Source: Polyangiaceae bacterium
GTDB lineage: Bacteria > Myxococcota_A > Polyangia > Polyangiales > Polyangiaceae
Direction of reading: 5' to 3'
DNA: 63,654 bases
NCBI GenBank assembly: GCA_025353725.1
Contig: JANXOF010000029.1
Span: 1-63,654, forward strand
A program made the position numbers and the translations under genes. Position 1 is the stretch's first letter. The number at the start of each line of letters is the position of its first letter. Under the pieces are notes generated by a model that saw only the letters and a program-made list of their open reading frames with translations, made no database searches and was not told the DNA's origin. This document shows, one piece after another, positions 15,565 to 24,302 of this stretch.

Positions 15565-18486
15565 ATGTTTGAGGATTTCGGGATTAACGCAGGCTTTGTC
15601 GAAGATCTCCACGCCCGTTATCGGCAGAGCCCCCAGTCGGTCGACGACCCGTGGCGAGAGTTTTTCGCGTCGCTAGAGGCAGACGGAGCGAGAGCACTGG
15701 AGCCCTCGAACCATCACGCGAGCCGACCGAAGGTCAACGGCCACGCGAATGGGAGCGGCGCCGAAGAACGCGGTGTCCGCCAGTCCCACGAATCCGAGCT
15801 CGACACCGCCTCCACGTTGTTTCGAGCGTCCTACGCTGTCCAGACAGGATCGCGTCAGGCGCCAGGCGCGGTCGCTGCAAGGGAGCGGTCTGTGCGCGGA
15901 GAAAATGACGAGCAGCTGCTCGCGGCCGCGGCGCTTCAAGGGCGCGTCTACCAGCTCGTCAACGCCTATCGGGTGCGAGGCCACCTCTTCGCGAAAATCG
16001 ACCCCCTCGGCACTCCGCCAGAAGCCGCGCCCGAGCTCGAACTCTCGAACTTCGGCTTGAGCGAATCGGACTACGACGTCACGTTTCCTACCGTCGGTAT
16101 GGCGGGAATCGCGGAGCGCGCGACACTTCGGACGATAATCGCGCACCTCGAAGAGACCTATTGCGGGTCTATTGGCGTCGAATTTACCCATATCGAGGAG
16201 CCTGATGCGCGCGAGTGGCTTCAAACAGCCATGGAGTCGACGCGCAATCGGGCTTCGCTCGACCCGACCGAGACGCTTCGCGTGCTCACGCGGCTCACTG
16301 ACGCTGAAATTTTTGAGCAGTTTGTGGGCAAAAACTTCCTCGGCGCGAAACGGTTTTCCGCAGAGGGTGCCGAGAGCATGATCGCGACCCTCGATCTGCT
16401 TATCGACTATGCCGCGAGCCACGGGATCGAGGAAATAGTGATTGGCATGGCCCATCGTGGGCGACTGAACGTTCTCGCCAACATCATGGGCAAGAACGTT
16501 CGTGAGATTTTTGCGGCCTTCCGTGACTCGCACCCGGAGCGGAATCTCGGCCGGGGCGACGTGAAGTACCACCTCGGTGCCTCCGCGGATCGCGAAACCT
16601 CTACGGGGCGCAAGGTTCACCTCTCGCTCGCCTTCAATCCGAGCCATCTCGAGTTCGTCAATCCTGTGGTCGAGGGCCGCGTTAGAGCGAAGCAAGATCG
16701 CCAAAAGCGCCTCGGCGTGATGCCGCTTCTCATACACGGTGACGCGGCGTTCATGGGACAAGGGATTATCCCCGAGACGCTCAACATGGCCGGTCTCGAG
16801 GGCTACGCGACCGGCGGTACGGTCCACCTCGTAGTCAATAACCAAATAGGGTTTACGACTCTCCCGCAAGATTCTCGTTCAACGCGGTATTGCACGGACA
16901 TCACGCGGATGATCAAAGTCCCCGTGTTTCACGTCAATGGCGAGGATCCCGAGGCGGTGATTCAAGTGACTCGATTGGCTATCGAGTTCCGTCAGCGCTA
17001 CGGCAAAGACGTTGTCATCGACATGCTCTGCTATCGCCGTTACGGACACAACGAGGGAGACGAGCCTCGCTTTACGCAGCCCGTGATGTACCAGCTCATC
17101 GACCAAAAGCCGACCGTGCGCGAAGTATACGTCAACAAACTCGCGAGTACGGGGCAGATGACCACGGAGGCCGGCGACAAGCTCAAGACCGAGCGACAGG
17201 CCGCACTCGAACTCGCTTTAGAAGAAGAAAAAAAGGGAGACTGGCTCCGCGCACCAAGTGCCATGGAGGGCATTTGGACTTCGTATTACGGCGGCCCTGA
17301 CGGCCGCGTCGAAGAGGTTGATACCCGCGTTTCCGAGGGCACGCTCAACGAGCTTGCGACAAAGCTCACGGAGCTTCCCGATGGGTTTAGTGCAAATCCC
17401 AAGATCAAGGCGCTTCTCGACGTGCGGCGCGAACGGGTCGCGACCCAGCAGCCGTTCGACTGGGGTACCGCCGAGCATCTCGCGTTTGCTTCGCTCGTCG
17501 CCGAAGGTCGGCGGATTCGCCTATCTGGACAAGACGCTCGACGAGGCACGTTTTCGCATCGCCATGCGACTCTCTTCGACGCGAAAAACGGGCAGCGCTT
17601 TACGCCGCTCGCGAATCTCGGTGAAACATCTGGAAAAGGAGGGCGTTTCGACGTCTTCGACAGCCCGCTTTCAGAGCAGGGGGTGCTCGCCTTCGACTAC
17701 GGGTACAGCCTCGATTGCCCCGAGGGACTTGTCATCTGGGAGGCTCAGTTCGGAGACTTCGTGAACGGTGCGCAGGTCATCATCGACCAATTCATCGTCT
17801 CGGCCGAAGACAAGTGGCTTCGCCTCTCCGGCCTCGTGATGCTTCTCCCGCATGGCTACGAGGGTCAGGGCCCTGAACATTCAAGCGCGCGAATCGAGCG
17901 GTTTTTGCAGCTTTCCGCGTCCGACAACATTCAGGTTTGCAACCTGTCGACGCCTGCTCAGCTCTTCCACGCTCTCCGCCGCCAAGTGCTGCGACCGTGG
18001 CGGAAGCCGCTCGTTATTTTCACGCCGAAGAGTCTTTTACGCCGGAAAGAGGCGACGTCGACGACGGCGGACCTCGCGGAAGGGTCTTTTCAACGCGTCA
18101 TTGGTGACACGGACACGGACCCTCTCAAAGTGACGCGCGTACTCCTTTGTACGGGCAAGGTTTACTATGACCTCGTTGAGCAACGCCGTGCGCTCAAGCG
18201 AGAAGACGTCGCCATCGTGCGTCTGGAGCAGCTCTACCCGATTGGCGCAACGCTTACAAAAGCGCTCGAGGTTTATGCGGACGGAACGCCCCTGGTTTGG
18301 GTCCAAGAGGAGCCTCGCAACATGGGCCCCTGGTACTTCCTGAACGCGAACTTGAGAGGAATCATCGGAGAACGTCTCCCTCTTTCTCTCGTCTCCCGAC
18401 CGGCGGCGGCGAGCCCTGCGACGGGTAGTAAGGCAAGTCATGATCTCGAGCAGAAGCGCCTCATCGACGAGGCCCTCGCTCTGTAA
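15565..18486 (+). CDS. sucA: 2-oxoglutarate dehydrogenase E1 component
   Basis: A 973-residue thiamin-diphosphate enzyme that decarboxylates 2-oxoglutarate and passes the succinyl group to the E2 lipoyl domain in the TCA cycle. The N-terminal E2-binding segment GFVEDLHARYRQSPQSVDDP is typical. Catalytic-core motifs follow: IGMAHRGRLNVLANIMGKN, VKYHLGAS, LAFNPSHLEFVNPVVEG, HGDAAFMGQG...VVNNQIGFTT (ThDP-binding GDG-NN type) and VIWEAQFGDFVNGAQVIIDQ in the C-terminal domain. Length and order match standalone OdhA/SucA rather than the KGD fusion. A strong Shine-Dalgarno AAGGAGG at 15551-15557 precedes the ATG. sucB is not adjacent downstream. Confidence 0.97.
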   Translation: MFEDFGINAGFVEDLHARYRQSPQSVDDPWREFFASLEADGARALEPSNHHASRPKVNGHANGSGAEERGVRQSHESELDTASTLFRASYAVQTGSRQAPGAVAARERSVRGENDEQLLAAAALQGRVYQLVNAYRVRGHLFAKIDPLGTPPEAAPELELSNFGLSESDYDVTFPTVGMAGIAERATLRTIIAHLEETYCGSIGVEFTHIEEPDAREWLQTAMESTRNRASLDPTETLRVLTRLTDAEIFEQFVGKNFLGAKRFSAEGAESMIATLDLLIDYAASHGIEEIVIGMAHRGRLNVLANIMGKNVREIFAAFRDSHPERNLGRGDVKYHLGASADRETSTGRKVHLSLAFNPSHLEFVNPVVEGRVRAKQDRQKRLGVMPLLIHGDAAFMGQGIIPETLNMAGLEGYATGGTVHLVVNNQIGFTTLPQDSRSTRYCTDITRMIKVPVFHVNGEDPEAVIQVTRLAIEFRQRYGKDVVIDMLCYRRYGHNEGDEPRFTQPVMYQLIDQKPTVREVYVNKLASTGQMTTEAGDKLKTERQAALELALEEEKKGDWLRAPSAMEGIWTSYYGGPDGRVEEVDTRVSEGTLNELATKLTELPDGFSANPKIKALLDVRRERVATQQPFDWGTAEHLAFASLVAEGRRIRLSGQDARRGTFSHRHATLFDAKNGQRFTPLANLGETSGKGGRFDVFDSPLSEQGVLAFDYGYSLDCPEGLVIWEAQFGDFVNGAQVIIDQFIVSAEDKWLRLSGLVMLLPHGYEGQGPEHSSARIERFLQLSASDNIQVCNLSTPAQLFHALRRQVLRPWRKPLVIFTPKSLLRRKEATSTTADLAEGSFQRVIGDTDTDPLKVTRVLLCTGKVYYDLVEQRRALKREDVAIVRLEQLYPIGATLTKALEVYADGTPLVWVQEEPRNMGPWYFLNANLRGIIGERLPLSLVSRPAAASPATGSKASHDLEQKRLIDEALAL

Positions 18487-18553
18487 GCGTCTTCGCGCTG
18501 TTCGTGTGTTTGACGCTTGCGGTTTGTGCCCCTCGTCGTGAATCATAAACGTC

Positions 18554-18838
18554 ATGAACGTTTGGAAGCTCTCGACCTTGGTGCTCACGGGATCCTTGTT
18601 CGCTATGGGAGTTTACGCGACCGCGCGGCCTGCGCAGGCCGACGCTCAACCGCGGATGCAGTCCGCCCTCCAGTTACTCGAGGGGGCGAAGCAGCACCTC
18701 GAGGCGGCGTCCGACGACAAGGGCGGCCATCGCGTGAAAGCGATCCAAGCGGCAAAAGACGCTATCGATCACGTGAAGAAAGGCATCGAGTTCGACAACA
18801 CGCACCAGAGCAAAGAGGAGAAGGAAAAGAAGAAGTAG
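18554..18838 (+). CDS. Small exported protein with conserved GGHR helical motif
   Basis: A 94-residue protein with a signal peptide (LSTLVLTGSLFAMGVYATARPAQA). A single helical hairpin follows: MQSALQLLEGAKQHLEAA, DDKGGHRVKAIQAAKDAIDH, VKKGIEFD, with a Lys/Glu-rich tail. Small secreted proteins with this KGGHR...AI..A...V..GI.(F/Y) pattern recur across soil proteobacteria and acidobacteria. Their function is not known to me. It lies between sucA and a mechanosensitive channel gene, both on the same strand, with gaps of 67 and 62 bases. Cytochrome or heme binding is excluded by lack of cysteine. Confidence 0.7.
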   Translation: MNVWKLSTLVLTGSLFAMGVYATARPAQADAQPRMQSALQLLEGAKQHLEAASDDKGGHRVKAIQAAKDAIDHVKKGIEFDNTHQSKEEKEKKK

Positions 18839-18900
18839 GTCGTTCTTCGCGACGTTCGCGGTCCTTTGTTCGCCGTCTCGGTCGGTGTTAAGACGCCGGG

Positions 18901-20469
18901 ATGAAGTCGGACTTGACCTTCGCGCTTGGCCTTTTCGCGGCCGTCACGGTGACGGCCGCGATGGTCAATGCTTTCGCGCCCGCGCAACGCAGCCGCGTTC
19001 GCCGCGTCGTCATTTTATTTGTCCTTTCTGCGCTGAGTCTCGCCTTCCACTACGCCCTTGACGCCGGGGGAATACCTAAGTGGGCGTCTCGCTTCCAGCT
19101 CGCGGCCGAACTCGCGCAGGCGTTTACGATCATCAATATCGTAGGTACGTTGAGCTTTGCCGTCGCGCTCCCGCGGCTGGGCGCTCAATTGCCAATGATC
19201 GCAAGCGATCTGCTGGTCGGAGTCGGGTATCTGCTCGCGACGATCGGTGTCCTGGCGGGCCATGGACTCGACCCAACGAGCGTGCTTGCCACCAGCGCCG
19301 TCGTGAGCGCGGTCCTCGCAATTTCGCTTCAAAGTACGCTCGGGAACATCCTCGGCGGCGTCGCACTCCAACTCGACGACTCCATCCACGAGGGTGACTG
19401 GATTCAACTCGAAAACGGACGACAGGGCCGCGTGAGGTCGATTCGTTGGCGTCACACGGTGGTTGAAACACGCGATTGGGCCACGATCATCGTGCCCAAT
19501 GCTCAACTTTTAGCGAACAACATCACGATCTTGGGCAAACGCGACGGACGGTCGGTTCCCCAGCGGATGTGGGTTTGGTTCAATGTCGACTTTCGCTTCC
19601 CGCCCCCGCGCGTCATTGACGTCGTGAGCGAAGCCATGACCGGTTCACCCATTGAGGGCGTAGCGCAGGAGCCTCGTCCAAATGTAGTGTGCATGGATCT
19701 GACGAAGGAACGACGCGAGAGCTTTGCGACCTATGCGGTACGCTACTGGCTCACGGATCTTGCGGCGGATGAACCGACGAACTCACGCGTTCGCGCACGC
19801 GTGTACACGGCACTCCGCCGCGCCGGGATCCCGCTTGCTGTGCCCGCCACGACAGCGTTCGTCGAAGTTCAGGACGACTCTCGCCTCGAGCGCCGAAGCA
19901 AGCGTAAGGTCGACGAGCGACTCGAGGCACTCGCGACGGTGACGCTTTTCCGCCACCTCACGTCGAAAGAACTGCTAACGCTCGCCGCTGGAATGAGTCA
20001 CGTCATGTACACGGCGGGCGAGGTGATCACGCGCCAAGGTGCCGTGGCTCACTGGCTCTACGTGCTTACGAAGGGGACCGTCGAGGTGCGCGCGAACGTC
20101 GGCCATGGCAGCGGCGACCAGCGACGCCGCGACGCCGACGCTGGCGCTGGCGCCGCTCAGTCAAAGACCGTAGCGACCCTTCGCGCGCCGGACTTCTTTG
20201 GCGAAATGGGGCTTACCACCGGTGAGCCACGCGTTGCCGACGTCGTGGCGACGACGGATGTCGATTGCTTTCGCCTCGGGAAAGTCACGTTCGAAGAGGT
20301 CCTCGTCGAGCGACCTGAAATCGCCGAAGAGCTCTCGCAGAAGCTCGCCGCGAGACGCGTCGGACTTCTCGAGGTGACGGGTGGGCTTGCCCCCGGAGCG
20401 CGATCGTCGCGCGAGGCTTCCGAACGCGAACGTATTCTCGGTGCCATCAAAGGATTTTTCGGGCTGTGA
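18901..20469 (+). CDS. MscS-type mechanosensitive channel with C-terminal cyclic-nucleotide-binding domain
   Basis: A 522-residue protein. About four membrane segments lie in residues 1-125. They lead into the MscS pore/beta domain: VLAISLQSTLGNILGGVALQ (pore helix), IHEGDWIQLENGRQGRVRSI, WATIIVPNAQLLANNI. After an MscS alpha/beta domain, a cNMP-binding domain occupies about 360-490. Its phosphate-binding cassette is FFGEMGLTTGEPRVADV, with the conserved Arg. Such cyclic-nucleotide-gated MscS proteins (bCNG type) often respond poorly to tension, and gating by cAMP is inferred, not shown. A polar Arg/Asp/Ala insert (DQRRRDADAGAGAAQ) interrupts the CNBD. Its TGA overlaps the next gene's GTG. 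Confidence 0.88.
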   Translation: MKSDLTFALGLFAAVTVTAAMVNAFAPAQRSRVRRVVILFVLSALSLAFHYALDAGGIPKWASRFQLAAELAQAFTIINIVGTLSFAVALPRLGAQLPMIASDLLVGVGYLLATIGVLAGHGLDPTSVLATSAVVSAVLAISLQSTLGNILGGVALQLDDSIHEGDWIQLENGRQGRVRSIRWRHTVVETRDWATIIVPNAQLLANNITILGKRDGRSVPQRMWVWFNVDFRFPPPRVIDVVSEAMTGSPIEGVAQEPRPNVVCMDLTKERRESFATYAVRYWLTDLAADEPTNSRVRARVYTALRRAGIPLAVPATTAFVEVQDDSRLERRSKRKVDERLEALATVTLFRHLTSKELLTLAAGMSHVMYTAGEVITRQGAVAHWLYVLTKGTVEVRANVGHGSGDQRRRDADAGAGAAQSKTVATLRAPDFFGEMGLTTGEPRVADVVATTDVDCFRLGKVTFEEVLVERPEIAEELSQKLAARRVGLLEVTGGLAPGARSSREASERERILGAIKGFFGL

Positions 20470-21203
20470 GAGGCCACGAGATCGACGCCGAGCGCGGGGA
20501 GCAGATTGTCCACCTTGTGCGCGCGCTCGGGCGGCATCGCTACGTATCGGGTCGACTTCACCTACTGCACGCATTCGCCGTGGATGCGGCCCACGTCCCG
20601 GCGGGCGATTCGATTCTTGCCGCCGCCAAGCATTGGGCTTCGTCGGTGATCGCGGACCCCGACGTTGACTGTGCCTCGAAAGACGAGCGCTTGCATCGAC
20701 GAGCGACCGATCCTGAGCTTGTGGCCGTGCTGGACGCGTTTTGGGGCGAGAGCGAGCGCGTGGAACGCTCGAGACGGGCCCTTTCGGAGCACCTCGCCGG
20801 TTGTGCGTCCTACGCGCCCGACGGCGCAAGCCTACCGTTCGACGAGGCTGCAGAACCGGACATCTTTCCTCTTCTCGTCGACGCCGGATGGGAGCTCTTG
20901 TCGCTCAGCGAGCTCGACGGCGAACGTCACAAGGGGGCCATCGAGGCGTTTGGGGGCGCGCTAGCGTTCGACGTCGCGAAGTTCGAGGAGGAAGCGGAGG
21001 CCTCGCGGACGGTGACGCTGCTCGAATTGCCCGCACTAGGCCCGCGTGAGCTTCTCGGTGCGCTCGACGAAGCCGGTCGCCTGAGTGCGCCTTTCGTCGT
21101 CTGGGTGAACGGCGACGCGACCTATACGGATTACGTTTTGCGCGGCGTACGGCGAGCCGCGAAAATCGACGAACGTTCGCCCGAGCGATCACCAAAGACG
21201 TAG
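20466..21203 (+). CDS. Unknown protein coupled to the MscS-CNBD gene
   Basis: A 245-residue acidic, Ala-rich protein from GTG 20466, which overlaps the channel gene's stop (GTGA). No signal peptide or membrane segment. The N-terminal half is helical with several histidines and cysteines (HLLHAFAVDAAHVP, DPDVDCASKDERLHRR). The C-terminal half is alpha/beta-like (TVTLLELPALGPRELLGALD, FVVWVNGDATYTDYVLRGVR). I do not recognise the family. Coupling suggests stoichiometric expression with the channel and perhaps a regulatory partnership; that is inference only. Confidence 0.55.
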   Translation: MRGHEIDAERGEQIVHLVRALGRHRYVSGRLHLLHAFAVDAAHVPAGDSILAAAKHWASSVIADPDVDCASKDERLHRRATDPELVAVLDAFWGESERVERSRRALSEHLAGCASYAPDGASLPFDEAAEPDIFPLLVDAGWELLSLSELDGERHKGAIEAFGGALAFDVAKFEEEAEASRTVTLLELPALGPRELLGALDEAGRLSAPFVVWVNGDATYTDYVLRGVRRAAKIDERSPERSPKT

Positions 21204-21271
21204 TCGCCGAGAGCCTATTTCGGTGAATGACGGTCGCAAACGAAACCCGTGGCTATTGGGGCAAAACGCTC

Positions 21272-21293
21272 GTGTCGCATGTACCTGCGACAC
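21272..21293. terminator. Perfect 8-bp hairpin in the gap before the GST gene
   Basis: GTGTCGCA and TGCGACAC flank the loop TGTACC. It lies 68 bases after the stop of the unknown gene and 123 bases before the GST start. It has no T-run, so it could be a Rho-independent-like terminator or an operator dyad. The rest of the 213-base gap shows nothing recognisable. Confidence 0.4.
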
Positions 21294-21416
21294 CAAGACC
21301 AACGCGTGACGGGCGATCGGTCTTGACGTGGCTTGATGATTTTTTGGTCGTCGAGACTGCCAGGAAACGCCTTGGTAGCTCGGCACATCCCCAGACGAGC
21401 GCGTTAGGCTAGGCCG

Positions 21417-22127
21417 ATGCTCAAGCTCTACGGATTTGCTCGCGTGAACGGAGGCGCGCGCGGCAAGACGCGCGATTTGCGTGTGCTTTGGACACTCGAA
21501 GAGATCGGACTTCCCTACCAGGTCGTCGGGATGGACCACCCGAACCATGATCTTGATTCGCCTGCGTACCGCGCGCTGAATCCGTTTGGTCAGATTCCGA
21601 TGATTGACGACGACGGTGTCGTGGTCTCGGAGTCAGGCGCGATATTGCTCTACCTTGCACGCAAGAGCGGTAAGCTGATTCCCCACGACCTCGCAGGGGA
21701 GGCGCAGGTGCTTCGCTGGTCGTTTGCCGCGCTAACCACGATCGACGTACCTGTGCTCTCGCTTTGGTTTGTTGATTTATGCGGCGGTAAGGCCAGTAAG
21801 CCAAGCAAGGCGTTGCATGACTGGGCCGAGATGTGCTTGAAGCAACTCAATCGTTGGCTTACCAATCGTCGGTTCATCGCGACCGAGGACTTCACCGTCG
21901 CCGACATCCTCATGACCCATGTTCTGGACGCTGGAACGGATGAGGACATGCTGAAGCCGTACGCCTGGCGAGCTAATCACGAAAGGCTAGAGCGAACACG
22001 ATCAGGCCGAGGACAATACGATAAACACCGAACGGCAGGAGTCCCCGCTTCTGCAAATAGCCAACGAACGCCGCGATTACCGCCCACGCAACGAAAAACG
22101 AGACGACGAGCCCTATGGCAAGGTTGA
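21417..22127 (+). CDS. Glutathione S-transferase family protein with aberrant C-terminus
   Basis: The N-terminal thioredoxin-fold domain is clear (VLWTLEEIGLPYQVV, YRALNPFGQIPMIDD, GVVVSESGAILLYLARK with the glutathione-contacting ES pair). The helical domain continues to FTVADILMTHVLDAG and ends near MLKPY at about residue 185. Homologues then run through about 20-30 more residues of helix. Here the frame instead reads Arg-rich, Ser/Pro-rich nonsense for about 50 codons, lying antisense to the end of uppP. The overlap with uppP is 155 bases. The last helix has therefore probably been lost by a rearrangement, leaving a truncated and possibly non-functional enzyme. The true N-terminus at the ATG is secure. 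Confidence 0.7.
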   Translation: MLKLYGFARVNGGARGKTRDLRVLWTLEEIGLPYQVVGMDHPNHDLDSPAYRALNPFGQIPMIDDDGVVVSESGAILLYLARKSGKLIPHDLAGEAQVLRWSFAALTTIDVPVLSLWFVDLCGGKASKPSKALHDWAEMCLKQLNRWLTNRRFIATEDFTVADILMTHVLDAGTDEDMLKPYAWRANHERLERTRSGRGQYDKHRTAGVPASANSQRTPRLPPTQRKTRRRALWQG

Positions 22128-22779
22128 GCATTCCGACGCCGAGCAACGCCTCCCTGGATTTATAACCCTCGTAGATCGTCGCGGCGCCCAAGGTCGGGAG
22201 CCCAAGCAAAAATGAGAATTCCGCGGCCGTTGACGTGGAGAGTCCGACGAGCTGTCCGGCGACTATCGTGCACATCGAACGCGACGCCCCCGGCCACATG
22301 GAGAAGCATTGCCCAAGGCCAATGAGCAGTGCGCGGCGCGCGGTCACGTGCTCGAGGCCAGAAAGCCCGGTCGCCTGACGCTTGGCGCGCCTGAGCTCTA
22401 CGACGGTCATGAGGATTCCTCCCCCGACCAGCGCGGCAGCCACCGGGCCCGTGCCAAAGAGATAGGCTTTGATGGTCTTGCGGAGTAAGAGGCCCACGAA
22501 CGCGGTCGGCAAGAAGCCGAGGACGAGCGCGAGGAGAAGCGACAGACTCTCTCGCTGCAGGGAGACGAGGCCGATCGCCCGACGCGTAAGCAGCGCTCGA
22601 TAGTGCACCAAAACCGCGAGTATCGCGCCGAGTTGAATGACCACATCGAAAGCATCGACCCCGGGGCCTTTCAATCCGACGAGCCGACTGACGAGGATGA
22701 GATGACCCGTCGATGAGATCGGAAGGTACTCCGTGATTCCTTCGACCACGCCGAGGAGAATCGCTAGCAGCGCATTCAT
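21973..22779 (-). CDS. uppP: Undecaprenyl-diphosphatase
   Basis: A 268-residue integral membrane protein that dephosphorylates undecaprenyl pyrophosphate to recycle the lipid carrier for peptidoglycan; it also confers basal bacitracin tolerance. Signatures are GVVEGITEYLPISSTGHLILV at the N-terminus (E, SSTGH) and MWPGASRSMCTIVAGQLVGL (the PGxSRS motif) in the middle. Eight hydrophobic segments are visible. Compared with E. coli, the PGxSRSG glycine is Met-Cys here, a tolerated variation. The gene is convergent with the GST gene, whose open frame runs into its 3' end. Divergent from the SpoU gene, with 89 bases between. Confidence 0.94.
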   Translation of the reverse strand: MNALLAILLGVVEGITEYLPISSTGHLILVSRLVGLKGPGVDAFDVVIQLGAILAVLVHYRALLTRRAIGLVSLQRESLSLLLALVLGFLPTAFVGLLLRKTIKAYLFGTGPVAAALVGGGILMTVVELRRAKRQATGLSGLEHVTARRALLIGLGQCFSMWPGASRSMCTIVAGQLVGLSTSTAAEFSFLLGLPTLGAATIYEGYKSREALLGVGMLNLAIGLVVSFFVAWAVIAAFVGYLQKRGLLPFGVYRIVLGLIVFALAFRD

Positions 22780-22868
22780 GCAGCCGACGCTACGTCATTC
22801 GGTAGCGTTTTTGGCGACCTTGTCGCATCCGTTCGTTACGGGCTGCGCCGCACCGCTAGCATGCCGCT

Positions 22869-23393
22869 ATGGGACTCAACCGGCCGCTCGAAAGTTCCGC
22901 AGAAGAAGTGCGGGCGTTGCTCGCGCCGCTCCGCAACGACTTCACTGTCGCTCTGCATGCCGCGGACAACGCGTTCGCGGTCGGAGCGATTATCCGCGTT
23001 GCTCACAACTTTCTTGCGCGAGAAATCGTTCTGATCGGAGGCGAGCCCTACTACCAGAAAGCTTCGATGGGGATGGAGAAGTACGAGACGATCGTAAGGG
23101 TCCCGCACGACGAGGCCTTTCTTGACTACGTCGGAGAGCGGCCGCTCTGGGCCTTTGAAAAAGAGTCTGCAAGCGTTAGCCTTTACTCGGTATCCGCGTT
23201 CCCTCGCGACGTCATCCTCCTCTTCGGAAGCGAGCGCTTCGGCATTCCACCTGCGCTCGTGGACCGCGCCGACGTTGTCTTGGCCATCCCGATCTACGGG
23301 GTAAACAACTCGCTTCCCTTAGCCGTCGCCGCGGGCATCGCGATGAACGAATGGGCACGCAGCAAGTTCTCACGCAGTGTACTCCTTCCCTGA
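22869..23393 (+). CDS. SpoU/TrmH-family RNA 2'-O-methyltransferase
   Basis: A 174-residue SPOUT methyltransferase with the three family motifs in order: NAFAVGAIIRVAHNF (motif 1 with N...G..R), ILLFGSERFGIPPALVDRA (motif 2, GSE.FGI) and LAIPIYGVNNSLPLAVAAGIAMNEW (motif 3). In most members motif 3 reads SLNVSVA; here the Asn is Pro. The lack of an N-terminal L30e-like domain and the short length resemble TrmL or small TrmH forms that act on tRNA, but the target (tRNA or rRNA) cannot be told. The start ATG at 22869 is preferred; an ATG 8 bases upstream is out of frame. Confidence 0.85.
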   Translation: MGLNRPLESSAEEVRALLAPLRNDFTVALHAADNAFAVGAIIRVAHNFLAREIVLIGGEPYYQKASMGMEKYETIVRVPHDEAFLDYVGERPLWAFEKESASVSLYSVSAFPRDVILLFGSERFGIPPALVDRADVVLAIPIYGVNNSLPLAVAAGIAMNEWARSKFSRSVLLP

Positions 23394-23475
23394 CCGTATT
23401 CACCACGCCGATTCCGAAGTGGGCCAGAGACTTACGATCGTGATAGTGAAGGGCCTTCACAAAGGAGCTCGATTC

Positions 23476-23949
23476 ATGCGGAACTACGTGCGCGTATTGC
23501 TCTTGGCCGTCGCCGTGTCGACAGCCGCGGTCGGCTGCGGGAGCAAGGCCGCTGAGGCCCAAAAGGAGGCGGACCAGAAAGCCGCCGAAGCGACAAAGGC
23601 CCAAAAGGAAGCGGACGCTAAGGCCGAAGTCGAGAAGAAGGAGGCTGAGGCGAAGGTCGTAAAAGCCAACGCGGAGGCGAAGGCCAAACTGCAAAAGGAC
23701 GTTGACGCGGCCGACCGCAAAGTCACGTACCTGAAGGAAAAGGTCGCAAAAGCTACCGGGGCCGCGAAAAAGAACGCCGACGCTGCGGCCGCTGAGGTCG
23801 AGACGCGGCGTGCTTCGGTGAAGGCGGCCATGGCGAAGCTGGACGGCGCGATGGGAACCTCGTGGGACACGGCGAAAACGCAAGTTGAGGCCGAGACGGC
23901 CGCTCTTGGCAAAGCCGTCGACGCCCTTGAAGCCACGTTGAAGAAGTAA
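23476..23949 (+). CDS. Coiled-coil lipoprotein
   Basis: A 157-residue lipoprotein with signal peptide and lipobox AAVGC (C21). The mature chain is almost entirely Ala/Lys/Glu heptads (AEAQKEADQKAAEATKAQKE and onward), i.e. a long helical rod of at least 110 residues. It contains no other cysteine and hardly any aromatics. This resembles Lpp/OsmB-like or Alanine-zipper lipoproteins, but no family is certain. ATG 23476 is chosen because AAAGGAG at 23461-23467 sits 8 bases upstream and the signal peptide then starts properly (MRNYVRVLLLAVAVS). A peptidoglycan-binding-domain gene follows 45 bases later, so a cell-wall-bridging role is a fair inference. Confidence 0.8.
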   Translation: MRNYVRVLLLAVAVSTAAVGCGSKAAEAQKEADQKAAEATKAQKEADAKAEVEKKEAEAKVVKANAEAKAKLQKDVDAADRKVTYLKEKVAKATGAAKKNADAAAAEVETRRASVKAAMAKLDGAMGTSWDTAKTQVEAETAALGKAVDALEATLKK

Positions 23950-23994
23950 GTAACCTCCGACTTCCCCCCCCTAGAAACAAGCAAGAGGCAGCCA

Positions 23995-24264
23995 ATGGCA
24001 GACTACGAGCACAACTCCGAGATGTTCGGTTACATCAACCTCGACGAACTTGAAGGCGTGCAAGATGCACTGACCAAGCTCGGCTACGAGCCGGGCAAGG
24101 TCGATGGCAAGGACGGACCAACCACGCAGAAAGCGGTCCGCGAATTCCAGGCGCACGCCGCCGTGCAGATTGACGGCATCGCGGGCCCGGTCACCCGACA
24201 GGCGCTCGCTGACGAACTCACCACGAAGTCGGCCGACGCGCCGCCTCCCGAAGCGACCTCCTAG
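23995..24264 (+). CDS. Small peptidoglycan-binding domain (PG_binding_1) protein
   Basis: An 89-residue protein that is essentially one PG_binding_1 domain: VQDALTKLGYEPGKVDG, DGPTTQKAVREFQAHAAVQI, DGIAGPVTRQALADEL, which is the usual LQ..L...GY..G.VDG..G..T..A...FQ pattern. No signal peptide is visible, so either export is unconventional or the domain acts inside the cell. AAGAGG at 23983-23988 is a plausible ribosome-binding site. It sits downstream of a coiled-coil lipoprotein gene and ends before a strong hairpin terminator. Confidence 0.82.
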   Translation: MADYEHNSEMFGYINLDELEGVQDALTKLGYEPGKVDGKDGPTTQKAVREFQAHAAVQIDGIAGPVTRQALADELTTKSADAPPPEATS

Positions 24265-24302
24265 CGCCCTGCGGGGTTCCGACGCGAAGGCGTGGGAACG
24301 AC

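Noticed and set aside
15673-16869. Open frame of about 400 codons opposite sucA
   Set aside because: Antisense of sucA with no ribosome-binding site or domain.
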